Below are positions 16,516 through 24,605 of a stretch of DNA of 64,000 nt, one piece after another; positions within the stretch are counted from its first letter, which is position 1; every line of letters begins with the position of its first letter. The DNA is from JADJYF01 sp050186725 (GTDB taxonomy: Bacteria; Pseudomonadota; Gammaproteobacteria; Ga0077536), in assembly GCA_050186725.1 (NCBI GenBank), contig JBFWYG010000010.1, positions 1 through 64,000 on the forward strand. Direction: 5' to 3'. Under the pieces are notes generated by a model. It was not told the origin of the DNA, ran no database searches, and was given only the letters and a program-made list of their open reading frames with translations. The translations under genes were made by a program, and so were the position numbers.

Positions 16516-17367
16516 TCAGAACCGCCCGTTGCGCAGATCGTCCACCGCCTGCGCCAGCTCCTCGCGCGTGTTCATCACAAACGGCCCGTAGCGCGCGACG
16601 GGCTCGCCGAAGGGCTTGCCGGCGACGACGATGACCCGTGCCGGGCCACCGGCCGCCGCGATGGTGACTTCGTCACCCGCCGACAGCACCGCCAGCCGGC
16701 GATGACCGACCAGCGCCGGATGCTCCGCGCCCACGTCGACCGCGCCTTCGTAGCAGTACACGAAGGCATTGTGCGTGGTGGGCAGCGCGAGCGTCTCGCG
16801 CCCGCCGGCGGCAAGTTCGAGATCCACGTACACGGGCTCCGCCTCGACGTTCTGTATCGGCCCGCGCGCGCCGTGGAACTCACCCGCGATGACCTTCAGT
16901 CGCTGACCGCCCGGGGTGGTGACGACCGGTATGTCGGCCGGTGGAATGTCCTGGTAGCGCGGCGCGATCATCTTGGCGCGCGCCGGCAGGTTGACCCACA
17001 GCTGGAAGCCCCACATGCGGCCGTTCTCCTGTTCCGGCATCTCGGAATGCAGGATGCCGCGGCCGGCGGTCATCCACTGCACGCTGCCGGCGGCGAGCAG
17101 ACCGCTGTTGCCCTGGTTGTCGCCGTGACGCATGCGGCCGGCGAGCATGTAGGTGACGGTTTCGAAGCCGCGGTGCGGATGTTCGGGAAAGCCCGCGAGG
17201 TAGTCGGCCGGATCGTCCGACAGGAATTCGTCCAGCAGCAGGAAGGGATCGAGGTCCGGCAAGGTCTGCGTGCCGATCACGCGGAACAGCTTGACCCCCG
17301 CGCCGTCGGAGGTCGGCTGCCCCTGGATCTGACGTGTGACGTGACGCGCGCGCGTTGAAGTCGACAT
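16516..17367 (-). CDS. Pirin family protein
   Basis: 283 aa from ATG at 17367 with GAGGA upstream. A bicupin protein: the N-terminal cupin holds the four metal ligands His63, His65 (PEHPHRGFE), His107 and Glu109 (LHSEMPE), and the C-terminal cupin (about 170-270) lacks them, as is usual. Bacterial pirins bind Fe and some act as quercetinases; others have regulatory roles. The ligand set suggests a functional metal site. The gene lies 84 bp downstream of trxC on the same strand and may be co-transcribed with it, which fits a redox-stress context. Confidence 0.9.
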   Translation of the reverse strand: MSTSTRARHVTRQIQGQPTSDGAGVKLFRVIGTQTLPDLDPFLLLDEFLSDDPADYLAGFPEHPHRGFETVTYMLAGRMRHGDNQGNSGLLAAGSVQWMTAGRGILHSEMPEQENGRMWGFQLWVNLPARAKMIAPRYQDIPPADIPVVTTPGGQRLKVIAGEFHGARGPIQNVEAEPVYVDLELAAGGRETLALPTTHNAFVYCYEGAVDVGAEHPALVGHRRLAVLSAGDEVTIAAAGGPARVIVVAGKPFGEPVARYGPFVMNTREELAQAVDDLRNGRF

Positions 17368-17451
17368 CGAAGGTCCTCGCTGGATGAGCGCCCACCTTAC
17401 GCGGGCCAAAGCTGGGATGCCACCTGGCGCCGGTCGGCGCCACGCGACGGA

Positions 17452-17907
17452 TCAGGCGTGGCCGCTGGCCAGATCCACGTGCGGCGCGACGAAGGCCAGC
17501 AGGCGCCGCAGGTCCATCGCGCCTGCCTGGCGCGCAACCTCGAAGCCGTCGCGGAACACCATCAGCGTCGGGATGCTGCGGATGTTCAGGCGCGACGCGG
17601 TGCGCGGCGCGGCCTCGGTGTCGACCTTGGCAAACACCACCTGTGGCGCGAGCCGCTCCGCGGCCTGCGCGAACACCGGCGCCATCGCCTTGCACGGCCC
17701 GCACCAGGCGGCCCAGAAGTCCACCACCACCGGCAGGCCGCTGTGCGCGATCACGCGTTCGAAGCTGCGGTCGTCGAGCGCGCGCGGCGCGACGTCGAGC
17801 AGCGCTTGCTTGCACTTGCCGCAGCGCGGACCATCGGCCAGGCGCGCCTGCGGCACGCGGTTCAGCTGCGCGCAGTGGGCGCAGACCAGTTGTACGTGTT
17901 CGTTCAT
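17452..17907 (-). CDS. trxC: Thioredoxin 2 (TrxC)
   Basis: 151 aa from ATG at 17907. An N-terminal zinc ribbon (Cys9-x2-Cys12 and Cys29-x2-Cys32) precedes a thioredoxin domain with the active site WCGPC (residues 68-72). The zinc module plus thioredoxin fold defines TrxC, a cytoplasmic disulfide reductase usually induced by oxidative stress. An ASRLNIRSIPTLMVF segment carries the conserved cis-Pro. The gene is divergent from chrA at 18098, with a 190-bp region between them in which I see no clear promoter or operator. Confidence 0.9.
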   Translation of the reverse strand: MNEHVQLVCAHCAQLNRVPQARLADGPRCGKCKQALLDVAPRALDDRSFERVIAHSGLPVVVDFWAAWCGPCKAMAPVFAQAAERLAPQVVFAKVDTEAAPRTASRLNIRSIPTLMVFRDGFEVARQAGAMDLRRLLAFVAPHVDLASGHA

Positions 17908-18097
17908 GGGGAGCGATATGGAGGCGCGGAACGCGGATTCAAGCACGCGGGTGGGCGCGATACCGCTGGCCGGGGGATTCCGCTAGCATGCCGGCGCCCG
18001 GCCCGCGCCCGTCACCGCGCGCGCCACTGCCCTTGGACAGCCCTGTGAGTCGAACCCGTCACGCCGCCCCGGCCTCGTCGCGCCCGCGGTCACTGCC

Positions 18098-19438
18098 ATG
18101 GTGAACGCGAGCGCCGCGCCGCCCGCGGCGCCGAGTTTTGGCGAGGCGTTCCGCTACTGGCTCAGGCTCGGCTTCATCAGCTTCGGCGGCCCGGCCGGCC
18201 AGATCGCCATCATGCACCACGACCTGGTGGAGCGCCGCCGCTGGATCTCCGAAGGCCGTTTCCTGCACGCGCTCAACTACTGCATGCTGCTGCCCGGCCC
18301 GGAGGCGCAGCAACTGGCGACCTACATCGGCTGGCTGCTGCATCGCACGCGCGGCGGGCTCGCGGCCGGCGTGTTGTTCCTGCTGCCCTCGCTGTTGCTG
18401 CTGACGGCGCTTTCCTGGCTGTACGTGCGCTTCGGCCAGGTGCCGCTCGTCGCGGCGGTATTCGCCGGGCTCAAGCCCGCGGTCACCGCCATCGTGCTGC
18501 AGGCGGCGCAGCGCATCGGCGCGCGGGCGCTGAAGAACGCCTGGCTGGCGGGGCTCGCGGCGCTGTCCTTCCTTGCAATCGCCGTGTTGCACCTGCCCTT
18601 TCCGTGGATCGTGCTCGGTGCGGCGCTGCTCGGCGCCGCGGGCGGCCACTGGCGGCCCGCGCTGTTCGAGGCCAGCGCCGCGCACGCCGCGCGCAGCGTC
18701 GATCACGGGCCTGCGCTGATCGACGATGACACGCCGCGCCCCGCGCACGCGCGTTTCCGCTGGCCGCGCCTCGCGCTGGTGGTGATGATCGGCCTGTGCC
18801 TGTGGGCCTTGCCGATGTGGGCGCTCGAGAGCACCCAGGGCGCCGACGGCACCCTGACCCGCATGGGCTGGTTCTTCACCAAGGCGGCGTTCCTGACGTT
18901 CGGCGGCGCGTACGCGGTGTTGCCCTACGTGTACCAGGGCGCGGTCGGTCATTACGGCTGGCTCTCGGCTTCGCAGATGATCGACGGCCTCGCGCTCGGC
19001 GAGACCACGCCAGGGCCGCTCATCATGGTGGTGGCCTTCGTCGCCTTCGTCGGCGGCCACCGCGCGGGACTGGCGGGCGAGGGCGCGCCGCTCGCGATGG
19101 CGATCGCGGCCGCGCTGCTGGTCGCGTGGTTCACCTTCCTGCCGTCCTTCCTGTTCATCCTCGCGGGCGGACCGCTGGTCGAGTCGACGCGTGGCGCGGT
19201 GCGCCTGACCGCGCCGCTGACCGCGATCACCGCCGCCGTGGTCGGCGTGGTGCTGAGCCTCGGCGTGTTCTTCGCCGAACACACCTTCTGGCCGCGCGGC
19301 CTGGACCAGGGACTGGACGCGTTCGCCGTGGCGCTCACCGTCGCCGCGCTGCTGGCACTGGTGCGCTATCGTGTCGGCATGCTGCGCGTGTTGCTGGCCT
19401 GCGCGCTGCTGGGCGCCGCGCGTGGCCTCTTGTCTTGA
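18098..19438 (+). CDS. chrA: Chromate efflux transporter ChrA
   Basis: 446 aa. Two homologous CHR domains are visible, each starting with an amphipathic segment: FRYWLRLGFISFGGPAGQIA (about 18-37) and the matching MGWFFTKAAFLTFGGAYAVLPY in the second half (about 248-270), and each with a PGP motif (LLPGPEAQQL; GETTPGPLIM). This is the long-chain ChrA type with about 10-12 membrane segments. It exports chromate or takes up related anions at the inner membrane; many homologues have unknown substrates. It is followed after 26 bp by the acyl-CoA dehydrogenase fusion, so it may be co-transcribed although functionally unrelated. Confidence 0.88.
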   Translation: MVNASAAPPAAPSFGEAFRYWLRLGFISFGGPAGQIAIMHHDLVERRRWISEGRFLHALNYCMLLPGPEAQQLATYIGWLLHRTRGGLAAGVLFLLPSLLLLTALSWLYVRFGQVPLVAAVFAGLKPAVTAIVLQAAQRIGARALKNAWLAGLAALSFLAIAVLHLPFPWIVLGAALLGAAGGHWRPALFEASAAHAARSVDHGPALIDDDTPRPAHARFRWPRLALVVMIGLCLWALPMWALESTQGADGTLTRMGWFFTKAAFLTFGGAYAVLPYVYQGAVGHYGWLSASQMIDGLALGETTPGPLIMVVAFVAFVGGHRAGLAGEGAPLAMAIAAALLVAWFTFLPSFLFILAGGPLVESTRGAVRLTAPLTAITAAVVGVVLSLGVFFAEHTFWPRGLDQGLDAFAVALTVAALLALVRYRVGMLRVLLACALLGAARGLLS

Positions 19439-19464
19439 ACCCTGCCCAGCGGAGAGAACCAATC

Positions 19465-21771
19465 ATGACCCAGGCCGCAACGACACTCGCCACCGACGAC
19501 GGTGACATCGTCAGCCTGCTCGACGCGAGCGCGACGGATTTCTGCGCGCGCGCCTTGCCGCGGACCCGTCTGCGCGCGCTGCGCGGCGCGCGGCCAGCCT
19601 TCGATCGCGCGGCATGGCGCGACATGGCCGAGCTCGGCTGGACCGGTCTCGCGTTGCCCGAAGATCGTGGTGGCCTCGGTGTCGACGCGTGCGGCATCGC
19701 CGCGGTCTGTCGTCGGCTCGGCGGCGCGATCGCGCCCGAGCCGCTGGTCGAGACGGCGATCGCGGCGGCGACCCTGCTCGCCGAGGCCGGCGCGGACGAC
19801 GACTGGCTGACGCCGCTGCTAAGCGGCGAACGCGTCATCACCGTGGCTTTCCCCGGCGCCGGGGACTCACTGCCGGTGGCGCGCGGCGACGGCGCGGCGT
19901 TGCGTCTCGCGGGCCGCGCCGGCCCGGTGCCGCTCGGTGCCGATGCCGACGCCTGGCTGCTGCCGGTGATGCTCGAAGGCGAATTCGCCTGGTGCGAGGT
20001 GGCGCGCGACGCGCCGGGACTGACGCTGGTCGACCTGCCGCTCGCCGACGGCAGCCGCGACGCGCGCCTCGAGTTCAGCGCCGTGCCGGCGCGTCTCTTG
20101 GCGCTCGGCGCGACGGCGCGCGCGGCCGGTGAACGCGCGCGCCAGCGCGCGGGCTTCGCCGCCGGCGCCTATGCGCTCGGCCTCGCCGACGCGCTGTTCG
20201 CGCTGACCTTGGACTACCTCGGCACGCGTCGCCAGTTCGGCCAGGCCATCGGCAGCTTCCAGGCGCTGCAGCACCGCGCGGTGGATCTCTACCTGCAGCT
20301 GCGCCTGGCCCAGGCCGTGCTCACGGACTGCGCCGCGCTGATCGATCATCGCGAACATGCGGCGCGCGCCGCGAGCCGCGTGCGCCTGCGCTGCGTGACC
20401 GCCGCGCTCTTGGTGGCGCGCGAGGCGGTGCAGATGCACGGCGGCATCGGCTACACCGACGACTGCGACGTCGGGCTGTTTCTGAACCGCGCGCTGGTCA
20501 ATGCCGCGCGCTACGGCGGCGCGGCCGAACACCGGCGCGCGCTCGCGGCGCTGCGCGCGGCGTCGCCCGCGAGCGATGCCGACGAGACCCTCGCGGTCGA
20601 CATCGAACGGGACGCCCCCGACGGCGACTGGAACGCGCTGTCCGACGCCGAGTTCCGCGCCGTGGTGCGCGGCTGGTTCCGTGCCCACTATCCCGAGGCC
20701 TTGCGCAATCCGCCGGCGCGCCTGCGCTGGGCCGAGTGCCGCGACTGGTACGCGCGGCTCCATGCGCGCGGCTGGGCCGCGCCCGGCTGGCCGCGCCAAT
20801 GGGGCGGCATGGGCCTCAACGCCGACAAGCTGCTCATCTTCACCGAGGAGCGCGAACGTCACGGCGTGGCGCGCACGCCCGACCAGGGCATCATCATGAT
20901 CGGCCCGGTGCTGATGCGTTACGGCAGCGAAGCGCAGCAGGCCTTCTACCTGCCGCGCGCGCTGTCCGGCGAGCACATCTGGTGCCAGGGCTATTCCGAG
21001 CCCAACGCGGGTTCCGATCTCGCCTCGCTGCGCACCCGCGCCGTGAAGGACGGCGAGGACTACGTGATCACCGGTCAGAAGATCTGGACCACGCTCGCGC
21101 AGGACGCGACCCACATGTTCTGCCTGGTGCGCACCGATCCGGACGCCAAGCCCCAGGCCGGCATCAGCTTCGTGCTGATCGACATGCAGACGCCGGGCAT
21201 CACCATTCGCCCGATCCGCAACCTGGCCGGCGACGAGGAGTTCTGCGAAGTGTTCTTGGATGAAGTGCGCGTGCCGCAGAGCGCGCGGGTCGGGCGCGAG
21301 AACGACGGCTGGACGATTGCCAAGGCGCTGCTCGGATTCGAGCGCCTGTTCGTCGGCAGTCCGAAGACCTGCCAGTACGCCTTGAATCGGCTCGAGACCC
21401 TGGCCGCCGCGCGCGATCTGTTCGTCGACCCGGTGTTCGCCGACCGGCACGCGGGCTTCGCCGCCGAGGTCGCCGATCTCGAGGCCTTGTACAAGGAGTT
21501 CGCGGCGGCGCTGAAGCGCGGCGAGACGCTCGGCGCCGATGTCTCGCTGTTGAAGGTGTTCGCGAGCGAGACCTTCGCGCGACTCTCGGAATTCATTCTC
21601 GAATCCGCCGGCGAGGCCGGCGCGCAGGTCGGGCTCGCGGCCTTCGGCGCGCAGAGCGTCGATGTGCTGAGTCCCTACTACCAGGCGCGGCCGACGCCGA
21701 TCTACGGCGGCAGCAACGAGATCCAGCGCAACATCCTCGCCAAGCAGGTGCTGAACCTGCCGTCCCGCTGA
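19465..21771 (+). CDS. Double acyl-CoA dehydrogenase (two fused ACAD domains)
   Basis: 768 aa, about twice the usual acyl-CoA dehydrogenase length, from ATG at 19465 with GGAGAG upstream. Residues about 1-370 form a first, shorter ACAD half with the FAD-contact segment RRQFGQAIGSFQALQHR and MHGGIGYTDD. Residues about 380-768 form a second ACAD with the FAD/substrate segment CQGYSEPNAGSDLASLRT, TGQKIWTT and the terminal YGGSNEIQRNILAKQVL. In actinobacterial steroid degradation, related ACADs work as heterotetramers of two unlike subunits; here the two appear joined. Likely role: alpha,beta-dehydrogenation of a bulky or branched acyl-CoA. The BVMO-like gene follows directly, suggesting a joint catabolic role. 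Confidence 0.85.
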   Translation: MTQAATTLATDDGDIVSLLDASATDFCARALPRTRLRALRGARPAFDRAAWRDMAELGWTGLALPEDRGGLGVDACGIAAVCRRLGGAIAPEPLVETAIAAATLLAEAGADDDWLTPLLSGERVITVAFPGAGDSLPVARGDGAALRLAGRAGPVPLGADADAWLLPVMLEGEFAWCEVARDAPGLTLVDLPLADGSRDARLEFSAVPARLLALGATARAAGERARQRAGFAAGAYALGLADALFALTLDYLGTRRQFGQAIGSFQALQHRAVDLYLQLRLAQAVLTDCAALIDHREHAARAASRVRLRCVTAALLVAREAVQMHGGIGYTDDCDVGLFLNRALVNAARYGGAAEHRRALAALRAASPASDADETLAVDIERDAPDGDWNALSDAEFRAVVRGWFRAHYPEALRNPPARLRWAECRDWYARLHARGWAAPGWPRQWGGMGLNADKLLIFTEERERHGVARTPDQGIIMIGPVLMRYGSEAQQAFYLPRALSGEHIWCQGYSEPNAGSDLASLRTRAVKDGEDYVITGQKIWTTLAQDATHMFCLVRTDPDAKPQAGISFVLIDMQTPGITIRPIRNLAGDEEFCEVFLDEVRVPQSARVGRENDGWTIAKALLGFERLFVGSPKTCQYALNRLETLAAARDLFVDPVFADRHAGFAAEVADLEALYKEFAAALKRGETLGADVSLLKVFASETFARLSEFILESAGEAGAQVGLAAFGAQSVDVLSPYYQARPTPIYGGSNEIQRNILAKQVLNLPSR

Positions 21772-21780
21772 GTGCCGGTC

Positions 21781-23391
21781 ATGGACACGCGCGACGCACT
21801 CGAAGGACAGGCGCTCGACGCCGCGGTGATCGGCAGCGGCGTCGGCGGGCTCTACGCCTTGCAGCGCCTGCGCGACCAGATGGGTCTGAAGGTGCTGGCG
21901 TTCGACGACGCCGAGGATCTCGGCGGCACCTGGCACTGGAATCGTTATCCCGGCTGCCGGGTGGATACCGAGGCGGCCATCTACTGTTATTCCTTCGACC
22001 CTGAGCTCTTTCGCCAATGGCGCTGGTCGGAGCGCTATCCGCGTCAGCCCGAAGTGCTGGCCTACCTGCACGAGGTGGCGCGCCGGCACGACTTGAGGCG
22101 TTCGATTCATTTCTCGACGCGCATCGCGCGCGCCGAGTGGCAGGAAGACGCCGCCCGCTGGCGCCTCACCACCACCGACGGCGTGAGCTTCACCGCGCGT
22201 TACGTGCTGGAAGGCGTGGGCCTCCTGTCCTCGACCAACCTGCCGGAATTTCCCGGCCTCGAGTCCTACCGCGGCCAACTGCATCACGCCGCGCGCTGGC
22301 CCGCGGGTGGCGTGAGCCTCGCCGGCAAGCGCGTCGGCGTGCTCGGCACGGGCTCGACCGGCATCCAGGTGATCACCGCCGTTGCGCCCGACGTCCGGGA
22401 ACTGGTGGTCCTGCAGCGCACGCCGCAGTACGTGGTGCCGCTCGGCTGCGGACCCTTTCCGGAGACCAAGCGCGCGCGCATGGACGCCGACCGCGAAGCC
22501 TACGTGCGCTGGGCGCTGGACTCCGGCGCGGTGTTCGGCCTGGAGGAGAGCAGCACACCGGCGATGAGCGTGTCCGCGGCCGAACGCGCGCGCGTGTTCG
22601 AAGCCGCCTGGCAGCGCGGCGGCGGCTTCGGCTTCATGCTCGAGACCTTCGGCGACCTGCTGGTGAGTGAAGACGCCAACCGCGCCGCCACCGATTTCAT
22701 CCGCGCGAAGATTCGCGGCATCGTGCGCGATCCCGCGGTCGCCGCGGCGCTCTCGCCGCAGGACTTCTACGCCAAGCGGCCGCTCGCGGTGGACGGCTAC
22801 TACGAGACCTTCAACCGCGACAACGTGCGGCTGGTCGATCTGCGCGCCACGCCGCTCATCGAGTTCACGCCGCGCGGCGTGCGCACCGCGGCCGAGGAGA
22901 TCCCGCTCGACGTGGTGGTGTTCGCCACCGGCTTCGACGCCGTGACCGGCAACTATCTCAAGATCGACACCGTCGGTCGCGAGGGCGTACGTCTCGCCGA
23001 CAAGTGGCGCGACGGTCCGCAGGGCTATGCCGGCATGAGCATCGCGGGCTTTCCCAATCTCTTCATGATCTTCGGGCCCTTCGGTCCGTTCACCAGCCAG
23101 CCGCTGGTGCACGAATGGCAGATCGACTGGATGACCTCGCTGGTCGCCCACGCGGCGCGCGGCGGTCATCGCATTCTCGACGTCGACCCTGCGGCGGAGG
23201 CCGCGTGGGTCGAACGCTGTCGCGACGGCATGGCCGCGACGCTCTTCGCGCGCACCGACAGCTGGATCAACGGCGCGAACGTGCCCGGCAAACCGCGCGC
23301 CGCGATGTTCTACATGGGCGGCATGGCGGCGTATGCGCGGGAACTGGAGGCGATGGCGGCGGCGGGGTATCCGGCGTACCGCTTCGACTGA
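21781..23391 (+). CDS. Flavin-containing Baeyer-Villiger-type monooxygenase
   Basis: 536 aa from ATG; a GTG at 21772, directly after the upstream stop, is an alternative start adding three residues. It has an FAD Rossmann motif GSGVGG (18-23), the DLGGTWHWNRYPGCRVD segment (47-63), the BVMO fingerprint in the form YxGxxxHxxxWP (163-174, Tyr instead of the usual first Phe) and an NADPH Rossmann motif GTGSTG (189-194). A late ATGFD motif is also present. It matches cyclohexanone/steroid-monooxygenase-like enzymes, which insert oxygen next to a ketone. Substrate unknown. It follows the acyl-CoA dehydrogenase fusion without a gap, so the two are almost certainly co-transcribed. Confidence 0.88.
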   Translation: MDTRDALEGQALDAAVIGSGVGGLYALQRLRDQMGLKVLAFDDAEDLGGTWHWNRYPGCRVDTEAAIYCYSFDPELFRQWRWSERYPRQPEVLAYLHEVARRHDLRRSIHFSTRIARAEWQEDAARWRLTTTDGVSFTARYVLEGVGLLSSTNLPEFPGLESYRGQLHHAARWPAGGVSLAGKRVGVLGTGSTGIQVITAVAPDVRELVVLQRTPQYVVPLGCGPFPETKRARMDADREAYVRWALDSGAVFGLEESSTPAMSVSAAERARVFEAAWQRGGGFGFMLETFGDLLVSEDANRAATDFIRAKIRGIVRDPAVAAALSPQDFYAKRPLAVDGYYETFNRDNVRLVDLRATPLIEFTPRGVRTAAEEIPLDVVVFATGFDAVTGNYLKIDTVGREGVRLADKWRDGPQGYAGMSIAGFPNLFMIFGPFGPFTSQPLVHEWQIDWMTSLVAHAARGGHRILDVDPAAEAAWVERCRDGMAATLFARTDSWINGANVPGKPRAAMFYMGGMAAYARELEAMAAAGYPAYRFD

Positions 23392-23401
23392 TGCCGTACG
23401 C

Positions 23402-23551
23402 GGCGGGTTGAAACCCGCCCTACATGACCCGTTGTGAATGACGGGTTTAAACCGCCCAACATGTGGCTTCGTTGTAGGGCCGATTTCAATCGGCCGGGCA
23501 CGGCGTTTGGGATCGGTTGCGCCGTGCATGGCGGGTTGAAACCCGCCCTAC
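23402..23551. repeat. REP cluster: four GTAG-type palindromes
   Basis: Between two convergent genes: copy 1 at 23402-23423 (-, stem GGCGGGTT/AACCCGCC), a degenerate copy near 23440-23460 (-, head changed to GTTG and a mismatched stem), copy 3 at 23474-23495 (+, stem GGCCGATT/AATCGGCC) and copy 4 at 23530-23551 (-). The linker between copies 3 and 4 has its own inverted repeat GCACGGCG / CGCCGTGC, so the pair can form one long hairpin with side hairpins. Copy 4 supplies the TAG stop (23548-23550) of the MBL-fold gene. Confidence 0.85.
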
Positions 23552-24528
23552 AAATGCCGCGTTTCGCCGTGGCGCAGGAGCCAGAACTCATCCTCGCCGA
23601 GGCCGGCGGCGGTCCGCGCGCGCTGCAGGCGCCGCGGCGGTTCGTCCAGCGGCTCGTCGGTCAGCACGAAGGTGCCCCAGTGCATCGCGACCGAGCGGCG
23701 TGCGTGGAGGTCCAGGTGGATCTGCACCGCGTCGTCGGGATCGGTGTGCATCACCGCCATGAACCAGCGCGGCGCGTAGGCGCCTATCGGCAGCAGCGCG
23801 AGGTCCACCGGTCCCAGGCGCGCGCGGATGTCCCGGAAGTCCGGCGAGTAGCCGGTGTCGCCGGCGAAGAACACGCTGTGATCCGCGTGATCCACGCGCC
23901 AGCCGCCCCATAGCGTGCGATCCCGGTCCCAGGCGCTGCGCGCGCTCCAGTGCTGCACCGGTGTGAACGTGAAGCGCAGGCCGTGACGTTCGAAGGTCTG
24001 CCACCAGTCCAGCTCGGTTGACGTCGCCATGCCGCGTCGCGCGAACCAGTCTTCGAGGCCGAGCGGCACGAGATACCGCGGGGCGCCGCCGGGCTGGCGC
24101 GCGAGCCGCCGCACCGTGCCCTCGTCCAGGTGATCGTAGTGGTTGTGCGAAATGAGCGCGAAGTCGATGTGCGGCAACTGTTCGACGCTGAGCGCCGGCG
24201 GCATCCAGCGTCGCGGTCCGACGAAGCGCGACGGCGAGGCGCGCGCGGTGAGATGCGGATCGGTCAGCAGGTTGAGTCCGCCGAGTTGCAGCAGGAAGGT
24301 CGAGTGGCCGAGCCAGGTGAGGGTCGGCACGCCGCGGTTGGCGGCCAGCCAGCCGACGTTCGGCGTCTCGCTCGGAAACTGCCAGCCGCCCGGCGGCGGC
24401 TTGGCCGCGCTGCCCTTGAACCAGCGTTCCTGCTGCCACTTCCAGAAGCTGCCGCGTCGCCAGCCTTCCGGATGGTTGTTGCGAAAGCCGGTGGTGGTGT
24501 GATGAAAGGGCTTGGGAGCGTCGGCCAT
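23548..24528 (-). CDS. MBL-fold metallo-hydrolase (NAPE-PLD/UlaG-like)
   Basis: 326 aa. The metallo-beta-lactamase signature HNHYDH is at residues 128-133, with LGHSTFLLQ (73-81) and LLTDPHL (87-93) strands before it, a later FAGDTGYS and a late MHWGTF. This set matches the NAPE-PLD-like/UlaG-like branch of zinc hydrolases, which cleave phosphodiesters or lactones. No signal peptide is visible. The substrate is not predictable from context. The stop codon TAG comes from the GTAG head of a REP palindrome on the minus strand. Confidence 0.85.
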   Translation of the reverse strand: MADAPKPFHHTTTGFRNNHPEGWRRGSFWKWQQERWFKGSAAKPPPGGWQFPSETPNVGWLAANRGVPTLTWLGHSTFLLQLGGLNLLTDPHLTARASPSRFVGPRRWMPPALSVEQLPHIDFALISHNHYDHLDEGTVRRLARQPGGAPRYLVPLGLEDWFARRGMATSTELDWWQTFERHGLRFTFTPVQHWSARSAWDRDRTLWGGWRVDHADHSVFFAGDTGYSPDFRDIRARLGPVDLALLPIGAYAPRWFMAVMHTDPDDAVQIHLDLHARRSVAMHWGTFVLTDEPLDEPPRRLQRARTAAGLGEDEFWLLRHGETRHL

Positions 24529-24569
24529 GGCGGCATTGTATTGCGCCGGGGCGGCACAGACCCGCAGAT

Positions 24570-24597
24570 GGGACAGACCCCGTGCGGGGTCTGTCCC
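24570..24597. repeat. GGGACAGACCCC palindrome (second repeat family)
   Basis: A perfect inverted repeat with 13-nt arms around TG, starting 8 nt 3' of the stop of the redoxin gene and 42 bp upstream of the MBL-fold gene on the same strand. The position suggests a terminator or mRNA 3'-end stabiliser. Confidence 0.8.
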
Positions 24598-24605
24598 TTC
24601 CGCCG

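Noticed and set aside
18059..19462. A 467-codon minus-strand open frame
   Set aside because: Antisense of chrA; Arg/Gln-rich product with no recognisable motif, while the plus strand has a complete two-domain ChrA.
19867..23529. A 1,220-codon open frame on the minus strand
   Set aside because: It is the antisense shadow of the acyl-CoA dehydrogenase fusion and the BVMO-like gene. The product is His/Ala/Arg-rich without any domain, as expected for high-GC antisense frames.
23402..23551. A CRISPR array from repeated palindromes
   Set aside because: Copies differ in orientation and stem, spacing is irregular, spacers are not unique inserts of constant length, and there are no cas genes.
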